This document shows, piece by piece, positions 1-7,806 of a DNA stretch of 37,735 nucleotides (positions are counted from its first letter, which is position 1; every line of letters begins with the position of its first letter). Origin of the DNA: Verrucomicrobiota bacterium (GTDB lineage Bacteria > Verrucomicrobiota > Verrucomicrobiia > Verrucomicrobiales > Akkermansiaceae); the NCBI GenBank assembly GCA_026397725.1, contig JAPLUI010000296.1:1-37735 (forward strand). The letters are read 5' to 3'. A program made the translations under genes and the position numbers. The notes under the pieces are model-generated. The model was not told the DNA's origin, searched no databases, and worked only from the letters and a program-made list of their open reading frames with translations.

Positions 1-102
1 CACGCTGGTGCCACTGCTGTCCCGGGTGGCGATATACCAAGATGTGCCGACGGGGAGCGTTGTAGCGGCGGTCTGTGACCGTCGCTGCCAAGGCGCGGTC
101 AT
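1..102 (-). CDS. Partial copy of the neighbouring Gly-rich secreted protein, running off the left edge
   Basis: The minus-strand frame open from the edge to an ATG at 102 reads ...TSWYIATRDSSGTSV. Bases 1-32 closely resemble bases 272-303, which encode the C-terminal NATLDSGGTSV segment of the 384-residue protein next door. This is therefore probably a piece of a paralogue. Its apparent N-terminus (WQRRSQTAAT) comes from the palindromic repeat at 60-178, so the ATG at 102 is probably not an ancestral start. Either the repeat truncated a paralogue or the repeat inserted into it. The function is unknown and the piece is too short to classify further. Confidence 0.35.
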   Translation of the reverse strand, partial: MTAPWQRRSQTAATTLPVGTSWYIATRDSSGTSV

Positions 103-178
103 GGGCGGAGGTCGCGGTGAGCCGTGATGGCGCTTCGCGCGGATCATTGGCAACGACGCTCACAGAGCGCCGCTACAA
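60..178. repeat. Palindromic dispersed-type repeat with two inner hairpins
   Basis: The left arm (60-91) and right arm (147-178) are inverted copies that match at 29 of 32 positions and are separated by 55 bp. Each arm also folds on itself around a TGT loop: GGTC-TGT-GACC on the left and GCTC-TGT-GAGC on the right. Two of the three differences between the arms are compensatory within these inner hairpins, so the structure appears to be maintained. It lies directly downstream of the Gly-rich protein gene. It resembles REP/BIME-type intergenic repeats, and it creates spurious WQRRSQ-containing reading frames on both strands. Confidence 0.8.
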
Positions 179-198
179 TTCACTCATGCGCCACGATC

Positions 199-1353
199 CT
201 ACGGTGCGGTGGCGCGGGCTTGGAGGGTGACAAAGCCGGGGGCCAGCGTGGTGCTGACCCGCCAGGTCGAGAGCACGCTGGTGCCGCCGCTGTCCAGCGT
301 GGCGTTCACCGTGGTGGCGGGGATGCTGAATTTGTTAGCGATGCGGACGGCCACGACTGCCCCGGCAGTAGCGAAGTTGCGAGTTTCTAACACGATGGTG
401 ACCGGTGTGTTCTTTTGGATCGCAATGTCGGCAGAGTTAATCAGTGGAGCCGTGGGATCAGCCGGCGCTGCCGTACCGTCCACACTCACGATCTTGACGG
501 TCGGGGAGTTGTTGGATTGAAAGATGGTAGGCGCGGTGCCGGGCGCGACGGCGATGGTGATAGGATTGCTCAAGACGGTAGGACTCAGTGTATTCGCCTC
601 GATCCGTGTGCGACCCGTAGCAGCTGCATCGAGGGACCCCGTTCCTGTAACGTGGTTGGCGATCAATTTTACTGCACCACCGCTCCCTGAATAGACATAG
701 ACGCTTCCCCCTGTATCGAAAAGCGCGGTAATACGTCCCATTAATTCGATAGTTCCCGGTGCCGCGATCAAGATTGCACCGCCGCCACCGGCACCTGAGT
801 AAGGAAGGGGAGCCGAATTCCCTTGGCCCCCAGATCCGCCGATGAGCGGGAGAATCTGAGGATTTCCATACGTGGTATTGTAGACGCCAGCACCACCTCC
901 ACCTAGACCAAGACCTGCACCCCAACCTGCCTGCCCGCTCGCAGCACCACGGAAACCACCGGGACCCGGCTCGCTTGGATAGATCGCCTCCGTTCCACCC
1001 ACACCAGATTTTCCATTCACGCTCACCGTCCCCGCGATGGTCACCCCGCCCTGCACCAGCCACACCACGGGTGCGTGGCTCGGGTGGTTTTTGAAGGTGA
1101 CGGTGACGCCGGCGGGGATGTTGACGGAGGCGTACTTGAAGACGATGGCCCATTTGGTGGCGTCGTAGATGCCTTTGCCGGTATTGGCGGTGTTGTCATC
1201 GGTCCAGGTGCCGGTGACGGCTTGCGAGAGATCAACCTCGATGTTGGCGGCCGGGCTGAACGTGCCGTCGGAACCATCGCTGGGGATGATGAGTTGGGCG
1301 AAGGCGGAGCTGACGCCGCCGAGCAGGGCGAGGGTGGTGAGCAGGGATTTCAT
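199..1353 (-). CDS. Secreted glycine-rich protein of unknown function
   Basis: 384 residues beginning with a clear signal peptide (MKSLLTTLALLGG...SAFA-Q), so it is exported. The middle part (about residues 115-205) is rich in glycine, with runs such as GLGLGGGGAG and GAGGGGAILIAAPG. The pattern of short hydrophobic strands and glycine turns (VTIAGTVSVNGK, TIELMGRITALF) suggests a repetitive beta structure, possibly a surface or cell-wall protein. The C-terminal about 110 residues resemble a beta-sandwich. It starts 23 nt after the stop of the repeat-protein gene on the same strand, so the two are probably cotranscribed. A paralogous fragment lies at 1-59. I recognise no catalytic motif. Confidence 0.75.
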   Translation of the reverse strand: MKSLLTTLALLGGVSSAFAQLIIPSDGSDGTFSPAANIEVDLSQAVTGTWTDDNTANTGKGIYDATKWAIVFKYASVNIPAGVTVTFKNHPSHAPVVWLVQGGVTIAGTVSVNGKSGVGGTEAIYPSEPGPGGFRGAASGQAGWGAGLGLGGGGAGVYNTTYGNPQILPLIGGSGGQGNSAPLPYSGAGGGGAILIAAPGTIELMGRITALFDTGGSVYVYSGSGGAVKLIANHVTGTGSLDAAATGRTRIEANTLSPTVLSNPITIAVAPGTAPTIFQSNNSPTVKIVSVDGTAAPADPTAPLINSADIAIQKNTPVTIVLETRNFATAGAVVAVRIANKFSIPATTVNATLDSGGTSVLSTWRVSTTLAPGFVTLQARATAP

Positions 1354-1376
1354 GGTCGTTGTTTTGGGGGTTGAGA

Positions 1377-2295
1377 TTAGGGTTCGGTGTTGAGGACGCT
1401 GACTTCGCGGGAGATGGCTTCGACGCCCGCCGAGGGTTGGCCGAAATTGAAGGTGCTGACTTCCCGCGAATAGACCTCGGCGATGCTGCTGGTGGGCGGA
1501 CCTTCGCCGTTGAAGACACTCACCTCTTGGGAGATGGCATCCACGCTATGTACCTCTCCGGGCGGGACGTCGAAATTGAAGATGCTGACCTCGCGCGAAT
1601 AGACCTCGGCAAGGTTGCTGGTGGGCGGACCTTCGCCGTTGAAGACGCTGAGTTCGGGGGAAATCGCCTCCACCCCCTGCACGGGCGGGACGTCGAAGTT
1701 GAAGATACTGACCTCGTGCGATATGGCCTCGTGGGCTGCGGTGGGTTCGCCGAAATTGAAGATGCTGGCCTCGCGGGAAATCGCTTCCTTCAGGGCGAGG
1801 ATGCCGCGCTTCCAGCGGTAATAGTCGAGGTTGTTCCGCCCGCCGGCATCGGGCTCGGGGCTGGCGAGGAAGGCGTCGTTCGGGTCGAGCGGATTGAGGT
1901 AGGGATGCTGGAGTTCCCAGACGTCGTCCAGGTAGTCGTTGTCCTGGTCTTCCGGTTCGGCGACGCTGATGCCCCGGCCGCGGAAGAACGCCTGGAACTC
2001 GTCCGCCGCCGGCGTGTAGCCGAAGGTCGGGCCGGGGCTGCCCAAGGACAGTTGCCGGATGGAGAAGTGCCGCAGGTCATTCGAGTGCTGGAAGCCGTAG
2101 TAGAACTTCGGATCCGTCGGCAGCGTGAGCCGGTATTCCGAGCCGACCTTGGTGAAGGTGTAGGGGATCGACTCAGCACCTAACAGTGAGGAGGAGCAGA
2201 GCAGAGCAGAGCAGAGCAGAGCAGAGCAGAGCAGCCTGGCTCAATCCGGCCACGAATCCGCAGAAAACGCTTCCGGGATTGCGGTGGCAGTTCAT
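1377..2295 (-). CDS. Secreted repeat protein, out of frame at a pentanucleotide tract (candidate phase-variable gene)
   Basis: The intact frame from about 2240 to 1377 encodes a module (IPYTFTKVGSEYRLTLP..., FYYGFQHSNDLRHFSI), a DQDNDYLDD calcium-loop-like segment, and seven about 20-residue repeats of the type EAISREVSVFNF. This frame has no ATG; a TGA lies just upstream at 2240-2242. The +1-shifted frame upstream starts at ATG 2295 (MNCHRNPGSVFCGFVAG...), gives a hydrophobic signal-peptide-like stretch, and runs into stop TGA at 2173-2175. The switch happens in the (TCTGC)7 tract. Eight or five units would join both frames into a 307-residue exported protein. As sequenced the gene would be OFF. 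Coordinates give the whole split gene. The nearest in-frame alternative start is TTG at 2045. Confidence 0.6.
1378..1800 (-). repeat. Tandem coding repeats, seven AISREVSVFN-like units
   Basis: Seven copies of an about 20-residue unit with core (E/D)(A/V)(I/Y)S-x-E-x-S-(V/I/T)-(F/L)-N are spaced 19-22 residues apart. At DNA level the blocks around 1441-1540 and 1569-1660 are close copies of each other, for example both contain ctggtgggcggaccttcgcc. The repeat array forms the C-terminal half of the candidate phase-variable protein. The biochemical role of the motif is not known to me. Confidence 0.8.
2196..2234 (-). repeat. Pentanucleotide simple-sequence repeat (GCAGA)7 within the signal-peptide region
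   Basis: Seven perfect GCAGA units (2196-2230) plus a partial unit, read as TCTGC on the coding minus strand and translated as ALLCSALLCSA. The location within a signal-peptide-like coding segment parallels the CTCTT tract of Neisseria opa genes, where slipped-strand mispairing turns translation on and off. A change of one unit shifts the reading frame. Adding one unit restores the downstream gene. Confidence 0.9.
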
Positions 2296-2741
2296 GGGTT
2301 GGTGCTGGATTGGAAAGGTGGCTTGAGGCGGGTTATGGTAACCTGCGTTCCCTTGCGCGGACCGCGCTGGCACGGCGACGTTTTCAGAAAACAGCGGGCG
2401 GGCAAGACAAAAGATGAAAAATGATGAAAATAGATCGAAGCCGCCCCGAGGGTGAGCGGCAGCTCCTACCGGATCGAGGGTTCCATGGCTCCCAAGGGTG
2501 GGTTGGTGCGGAATTGAACCGGCCCAAAGAACCCCGCCGTCGGAAAAATCACGCGCCTCGAAGATTTTCCTCGAAGATTTTCCTTGGCAAACGGAGCTGG
2601 GAGGCTATCCTTCCGCATCAAGAGTTTTCCGATGAGCCTGACGCCAACCCCGCAAGCAATTTCCCAGCACAAGTACCACCCCGCAAAGCAATTTCCTTGG
2701 CAACCACCCATTTCCTGACAACAACCAATCTACTGACAATC
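2296..2741. promoter_or_regulatory. Divergent intergenic region with short direct repeats
   Basis: 446 bp between the divergent repeat-protein and DUF3300 genes. It holds a perfect tandem duplication of tcgaagattttcc (2558-2570 and 2571-2583) and two copies of aagcaatttcc at 2654-2664 and 2686-2696. These two lie 32 bp apart, about three helical turns, and each is preceded by a cccgca-like flank. I cannot assign -10/-35 boxes with confidence. The frame of the DUF3300 gene is open back to 2421, but this part shows no protein-like composition. Confidence 0.4.
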
Positions 2742-4292
2742 ATGAAATCACGAGGCCCTCAATCCAAATTCCCCAGTCAACCCTTGCGCAGCACGCTTGC
2801 CATCTTGTGGGTGGCTTCACTCGCAGCAGGCTCGTCCGTAACGCGCGGACAGGATGCCCAGGCACCGGTGCCGACCACGACGACCACCACGACGACGGAG
2901 GCGGCATGGCGGCTTCCGGACGATCAATTGGATTCTCTGGTTGCGCCGATCGCGCTTTATCCCGATCCGCTGCTGAGCCAGACGCTGGTGGCATCGACCT
3001 ACCCGCTGGAGCTGATCCAGCTTCAGCAGTGGCTGGAGAAGAACAAGAGTCTGAAGGGCAAGGCACTGTTGGATGCCGTGCAGAAACAGAAATGGGATCC
3101 CAGCATTCAGGCCATGGTCGCGGTGCCGGAAGTGGTGCAGCGCCTGGCGGGCAATATTCAATGGACGACGGAACTGGGCAACGCGTTCCTGGCCCAGCAG
3201 GATGATGTGTTTGCCGCGATCCAGCGCATGCGCGTGAAGGCGCAGGGGACGGGAGAATTGGTGACCACCGAGCAACAGACGGTGGGGACCGAGGTCGTCG
3301 ATGGCGGCAGACAGGTGGTCGTGATTGAGCAAGCCAAACCGGAGGTGATTTACGTCCCCTCATACGATCCGCTGGTGGTTTATGGTGCGCCCGTTTATCC
3401 TTATCCGTCCTATGGCTATCCGGGATACCTGCCGGGAAGGGGGCTGGCGTTTGGGGCCGGACTCGCCTTGGGCGCCGCTTGGGGCGGTGGCTGGGGCTAC
3501 CATTGTGGATGGGGCGGCGGCGGCAGCGTCAATGTCAGCTACAACAACAGTTATGTAAACAATTCCACTAAGATCAATAATGTCAACCGGGGCCAGCAGG
3601 GAGGCCAGTGGCAGCACCAGCCGGCACATCGTGGTGGTGCCCCCTATGGACCTGGTGGTATCGGGGGTGTTGGCGGAGGGACCCGACCCGGGGGAGTTGG
3701 CGGAGCGGGACGACCTGGTGGGATTGGTGGAGTTGGGGGGATTGGCGGAGCGGGGACCAAGCCTGGTGGGGTTGGCGGAGTTGGGGGGATTGGCGGCGCG
3801 GGGACCAAGCCCGGTGGGGTTGGCGGAGTCGGGGGGATTGGCGGTGCGGGAACCAAGCCCGGTGGGGTTGGCGGAGTCGGGGGGATTGGCGGAGCGGGAA
3901 CCAAGCCTGGTGGTGTTGGCGGTGCGGGAACCAAGCCCGGTGGGGTTGGCGGGGCAGGAACCAAGCCCGGTGGGATTGGTGGAGCAGGAACCAAGCCCGG
4001 TGGGATTGGCGGAGCGGGAGCCCGGCCCGGCACGCAGCCAGCCAGTCGTCCAAGCGGAGGGAATAGCATCGGCAGCCGCAACGTATCGTCGGGCGCGTCC
4101 AGCAAGAGTGCCTTCGGGGGCAGCGGTTCCAGCGGGAGTGCCGCCCGAGCCAGCAGCGCCAGGGGTGCCAGCAGCATGAAAAGCTCCAGCCCTAGCAGGA
4201 GTAGCGGAGGGACCAGCCGTGGTGGCGGTGGCGGTGGCGGTGGCGGTGCCAGCCGTGGCGGTGGTGGTGGCGGAGGCGGTGGCCGCCGGTAA
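2742..4292 (+). CDS. DUF3300 family secreted protein with glycine-rich tail
   Basis: 516 residues from the ATG at 2742, chosen because it gives a signal peptide (LAILWVASLAAGSSVTRGQ). Residues about 58-240 match the DUF3300 family, with LVAPIALYPDPLLSQTL, the helical STYPLELIQLQQWL and the EVIYVPSYDP motif. A Tyr/Gly/Trp-rich stretch follows, then Gly-rich repeats built on GTKPGG(V/I)GG units, and a Ser/Arg/poly-Gly end. Low-complexity tails after the conserved part are common in this family. The stop codon overlaps a possible ATG of the DUF2950 gene (TAATG), so the two are cotranscribed. The pair occurs together in many bacteria and its molecular role is unknown. Localisation is probably periplasmic or outer-membrane. 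Confidence 0.9.
   Translation: MKSRGPQSKFPSQPLRSTLAILWVASLAAGSSVTRGQDAQAPVPTTTTTTTTEAAWRLPDDQLDSLVAPIALYPDPLLSQTLVASTYPLELIQLQQWLEKNKSLKGKALLDAVQKQKWDPSIQAMVAVPEVVQRLAGNIQWTTELGNAFLAQQDDVFAAIQRMRVKAQGTGELVTTEQQTVGTEVVDGGRQVVVIEQAKPEVIYVPSYDPLVVYGAPVYPYPSYGYPGYLPGRGLAFGAGLALGAAWGGGWGYHCGWGGGGSVNVSYNNSYVNNSTKINNVNRGQQGGQWQHQPAHRGGAPYGPGGIGGVGGGTRPGGVGGAGRPGGIGGVGGIGGAGTKPGGVGGVGGIGGAGTKPGGVGGVGGIGGAGTKPGGVGGVGGIGGAGTKPGGVGGAGTKPGGVGGAGTKPGGIGGAGTKPGGIGGAGARPGTQPASRPSGGNSIGSRNVSSGASSKSAFGGSGSSGSAARASSARGASSMKSSSPSRSSGGTSRGGGGGGGGGASRGGGGGGGGGRR
3650..4020 (+). repeat. In-gene minisatellite encoding GGIGGAGTKPGGVGG repeats
   Basis: Tandem near-identical units of about 48 nt (GTKPGGVGGVGGIGGA) pass into 30-nt units (GTKPGGVGGA). 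Several units differ by single bases, so length change by recombination or slippage in steps of whole codons is likely. It alters tail length without frameshift. Confidence 0.8.
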
Positions 4293-4324
4293 TGAAAAAC
4301 AAGCAATTGATTAGGAATCACCCC

Positions 4325-5380
4325 ATGAAAACAACCTCTGACATCATCATGAATTCGTCAAAACATTTGATTTCAGCGATCCTCGTTTCCGGCTTGCTCT
4401 GCCTCGGTTTGCAAGCGGCAGCCCCGGCCGGAAAAGAGGCGCCGGCAAAGGGCGGCAAAGACGCGGCAGCAACCGCGCCGTCAAAGCAAAAATCGTTCGA
4501 TACGCCGGAGCAGGCTGCCGCCAGCCTGATTGAGGCCGCGGCAGCCTTCGAGGTGGCCGCCCTGAAGGAAATCCTTGGTCCGGATAGCGACGACATCATT
4601 GCCTCGGATGATCCCGTGATGGACAAGCAACGGGCGCTCGCATTTGCCGCCAAGGCAAAGGAAAAGCAAGCGATTGCAATCGATCCCAAGAATCCGGATC
4701 TAGCCATTCTATCGGTTGGGGAGGATGCGTTTCCGCTGCCGATTCCCATCGTCAGGAACAAGGAACAATGGTCCTTCGACACCAAGGCGGGCGTCCGGGA
4801 GATTCTGCTCCGGCGCATCGGGGCCAACGAGTTGGACGCGATCGCCATCTGCCGCGGCTTCTGCGAAGCGCAGCATGAATACGCCCGGCAAAAACACGAT
4901 GGCGCCGTGGTGAACCAGTATGCCCAGCGCATCATCAGCACGCCGGGGAAACAGGACGGGCTGGCGTGGCAGAACGCGGAAGGCGCTTGGGAAGGCCCGG
5001 TGGGAGAAGGCATCGCCAAGGCTTTGGAGCAAGGCTATACGAAAAAGGACCAGCCGCAACCGTATCACGGCTACTTCTTCAAGGTGCTTAAAGGACAAGG
5101 CCCGGCGGCCCCGCTGGGGCAGATGGACTTTGTGGTCGGAGGAACCATGGTTGAAGGGGCCCTGGTCGGGGGGGCCATGATTGGCGGGTTTGCACTGGCG
5201 GTTGCGCCCGCCGAGTACCAGGTTACCGGTGTCAAGACCTTCATCGTCAGCCACACCGGCATCGTTTACGAAAAGGATCTGGGACCTAACACCCTCGCCC
5301 AGTTCCAGAAATTGGATCGCTTCAACCCCGACAAATCCTGGCTGCCCACGGAGGATCAGTGGGAAGAGGAAGGCAAATAG
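4325..5380 (+). CDS. DUF2950 family exported protein
   Basis: 351 residues from ATG 4325. An ATG at 4292 overlapping the upstream stop and one at 4349 are alternatives; all contain the signal peptide (HLISAILVSGLLCLGLQAAA). The mature part matches DUF2950: FDTPEQAAASLIEAA near the start, the middle segment EILLRRIGANELDAIAICRGFCEAQ, then YHGYFFKVLKGQGPAAPLG and a glycine/hydrophobic hairpin before GVKTFIVSHTGIVYEKDLG. It follows DUF3300 directly, the usual arrangement of this pair. No enzyme active site is evident. Function unknown, exported. Confidence 0.9.
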   Translation: MKTTSDIIMNSSKHLISAILVSGLLCLGLQAAAPAGKEAPAKGGKDAAATAPSKQKSFDTPEQAAASLIEAAAAFEVAALKEILGPDSDDIIASDDPVMDKQRALAFAAKAKEKQAIAIDPKNPDLAILSVGEDAFPLPIPIVRNKEQWSFDTKAGVREILLRRIGANELDAIAICRGFCEAQHEYARQKHDGAVVNQYAQRIISTPGKQDGLAWQNAEGAWEGPVGEGIAKALEQGYTKKDQPQPYHGYFFKVLKGQGPAAPLGQMDFVVGGTMVEGALVGGAMIGGFALAVAPAEYQVTGVKTFIVSHTGIVYEKDLGPNTLAQFQKLDRFNPDKSWLPTEDQWEEEGK

Positions 5381-5517
5381 GCGTCACCGTTTCGACCGGC
5401 CGCGTGGTGGGTTTTCGATTGAAGAATGCGCTGCGCAAGGACTCAGAACCCGGAACCGGGCCCTTGCTCCATCCATGTCATTGCAGAATCACCTGAAAAC
5501 AGGGCACGCAGCGCCGG

Positions 5518-7806
5518 TCATGAAACGGCAGGTTTCTTCTTGGGAGGCATTGGTTTTGCCACCTTGTATTCCGGGGGGTGCTCCAGAAGAACCATTTGTT
5601 CAGGGGCCTCACCCAACGCTGCTGCCAGCGGCTTGGCTTGCAGAGGGACGAATGGATTCGAAACAAATCCGGATGCCGCGCGATCTATATGTTCCGACCA
5701 TGAATTGAGGATCGAAGCAAGCTCCGCGGCCTCCCGCTGAGGCGACATGCAGGCGATGAACTGTCCCATGACGGCGACGCGGCGGTCATTGCCGGAGAGT
5801 ACGAAGCCGTGTTGCTCCAGTGATGTCATCTTGACCTGGGCACGTTCGACCGCCTCCTGCAATGCGGCTTCTGGCGAGATGGATGGTCGTGCGTCTGCAT
5901 CCGCCTTCCGACACACCAACAGGCTATCGAGCTGGATGGGTTCCTTGGCTTGTGCTTTCGGCACCGCCACGGACATCTCAGCGCGGACAGGATGCGCATT
6001 GATGAAGGTAAAGCCCGCTCCAACAACAGCGGCAGCGAGGGAGGTCCAACCATCGTTGCGCGAATGATGGTAGCTGAAGACCAGTAACCCGTCGTCCTTC
6101 AACACGCGATGGCATTCGCTCAGAACATCACGGAGCTTGGCGGCAAAGCAGTTGGCATCGGCGTCCTGCACCTCCTCGGCATGGCGGGTACTGCCTTTGG
6201 TTCCGAATCGTGAGTCAGGGCGCAACTGTTGCCAGGCATAGAAAAAGTCGGCGAGTTCCGAGTAGTGGACGTTGTCAAAGAACGGCGGATCAGTGATGAC
6301 AAGGTCGATGCTGTGATCTTGGAGTCCTGTATTCGCCGAACTACCACAGGAAATGTGGATGGCGCGCGGCGCCATCTTTTCAGGCGGCCACATCAGCGAA
6401 ACGGTGCCACTGAATGGATCGCTGAGACCATATATCTTGCGTTCAGCATCAGGCCTGGCTGCGCCATCGAGCGCGAGTTCAAAGGGCGCGGCCTGATACT
6501 CCAGCGCGCGAAACAAGCGGTTCTTGAACAAGCCGGAGAACGAGCCACTGCTTTTCGGCGTGCCCCAGAGGTTGCCTTCGATGGGCATGCGCTCCGGCTT
6601 GAGGATGTGATGGGCGAACATGTGACGGATGGCTCCGGTGCCCTCGCCTTTGTAACTCGCAAAGACGTTGTTGAACTCAAGTGTGCCAGAGAACACCGCG
6701 AGCATCGCCTCCCTCTCGGTTTCATTTGGCAGTGCAAGGATGGCCTGATGCAACCAGCCCAGCGCGAGCAACTGCCGATCATTGAAAAAGTCACGCCAGG
6801 TCTCATAGCAGTAGTTGATCGCCTGGCGGGTGTTATGGCCATCGGCCAGTTTGAGACGGGGCAACGGCAGATCGGGCGAAACGGCGAGTTGTTTGGAGCA
6901 AGCGGCATAGGCCGCGAGATCAACATCCGTTGCCTGCATATAGACCTTATCCCCGTTGGCTTTCAAGACGAGTTTTGCATACAACCGATGATCCGGCGGA
7001 CGCTTTTGCGTTCTCACCGCCACCGCCACCGGAAAGGATTGGCGGCACGACCCGCAGATCGCGTTGGCACCAGAGGCAGGTCCTTGGTGAGGATCAAATT
7101 GATAGGAGCAGGCCGGGCACTTCACCTCACGCTCATGGATGAGCGAGGGGAAGACATGGCTGCATGACGGGCAATAGACGCGCACCTCCGGTTTGCGGTT
7201 CGGCATGGCGTTCCGCGCAAAAACATAGTGGGGAAACAAATCCACCACGCTGCTGCAATGCAAGCACGGCACCCGTTTCACCCAGAAGTGATAGAGCACA
7301 TCGCTGGCGTTGCCTTGGTCATCGGTGGTTTGATACAGGCTGCGGATTCGCTCGCCCACGCTCCCTGAGAGCGAGGCAAAGGCCTGCATCAGGGCACCCT
7401 TGTCCATCGCGCTCAAGCCAACTCGGGCGGACTCGCAGGCCACGGGATTGATGTCGCGGCCCAGCGCCATGAAGCCCAGCTTGTGCGCCTCGCCAATCGT
7501 CGTGCCGCAGCCCATGAAGGGATCGAAGACAGTCAGATGGCGCAAGTCGTGACGCTGATAAAATGCCGTGCTCAGATCATCATCTTCAGGAAGCACGCTG
7601 CCAAGCAGGGTGGCCCTGAACACCGACCCAAGCCGCTTCGCCCACCATTTGTGGACATGATAGATCGGGCGGTAAATCTCCTTGCGCCAGCTTTCCGCCT
7701 CTGCCAACCGCGAGACAAAGCCGCATGGAAAACTGTCGCTCTCGATCAATCTTCCCAGAGCGTGGCCGGTGTCGTTGGTGACGCGTTTGGATGGCCGGTT
7801 ACTCAT
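5518..7806 (-). CDS. DNA methyltransferase of a restriction-modification system (zinc-ribbon type)
   Basis: 762 residues. The AdoMet-binding motif FDPFMGCGTT (residues 94-103) precedes the catalytic TDPPF motif (around 503-507), the order of many amino-methyltransferases that modify N6-adenine or N4-cytosine. The N-terminal HVHKWWAKRLGSVFRA segment is typical of DUF1156-like and related large methylases. A long insert between the motifs has several CxxC pairs (CLHC, CPSC, CPAC, CGSC), forming probable zinc ribbons that may contribute to DNA recognition. Its start overlaps the nuclease gene stop by 8 nt (ATGAGTAA), so the two are translationally coupled. The modified base and target site cannot be told from sequence alone. 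Confidence 0.85.
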   Translation of the reverse strand: MSNRPSKRVTNDTGHALGRLIESDSFPCGFVSRLAEAESWRKEIYRPIYHVHKWWAKRLGSVFRATLLGSVLPEDDDLSTAFYQRHDLRHLTVFDPFMGCGTTIGEAHKLGFMALGRDINPVACESARVGLSAMDKGALMQAFASLSGSVGERIRSLYQTTDDQGNASDVLYHFWVKRVPCLHCSSVVDLFPHYVFARNAMPNRKPEVRVYCPSCSHVFPSLIHEREVKCPACSYQFDPHQGPASGANAICGSCRQSFPVAVAVRTQKRPPDHRLYAKLVLKANGDKVYMQATDVDLAAYAACSKQLAVSPDLPLPRLKLADGHNTRQAINYCYETWRDFFNDRQLLALGWLHQAILALPNETEREAMLAVFSGTLEFNNVFASYKGEGTGAIRHMFAHHILKPERMPIEGNLWGTPKSSGSFSGLFKNRLFRALEYQAAPFELALDGAARPDAERKIYGLSDPFSGTVSLMWPPEKMAPRAIHISCGSSANTGLQDHSIDLVITDPPFFDNVHYSELADFFYAWQQLRPDSRFGTKGSTRHAEEVQDADANCFAAKLRDVLSECHRVLKDDGLLVFSYHHSRNDGWTSLAAAVVGAGFTFINAHPVRAEMSVAVPKAQAKEPIQLDSLLVCRKADADARPSISPEAALQEAVERAQVKMTSLEQHGFVLSGNDRRVAVMGQFIACMSPQREAAELASILNSWSEHIDRAASGFVSNPFVPLQAKPLAAALGEAPEQMVLLEHPPEYKVAKPMPPKKKPAVS

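Noticed and set aside
60..178. Insertion sequence end or small RNA gene
   Set aside because: No transposase and no target duplication is visible; the size and paired hairpins fit a REP-like repeat better.
1377..2045. TTG at 2045 as the true start of the repeat protein
   Set aside because: Conserved-looking sequence (YRLTLP..., FYYGFQHS) continues upstream in the same frame to the pentamer tract, and a start at 2045 would remove the export signal.
1359..2183. Long plus-strand frame opposite the repeat protein
   Set aside because: Mirror of the SREVSVFN array; repeats propagate an open antisense frame and it lacks a start region or signal.
3644..4321. Long proline-rich minus-strand reading frame
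   Set aside because: Antisense to the glycine-repeat tail of DUF3300; GC-rich repeats keep all frames open. No homologous features.
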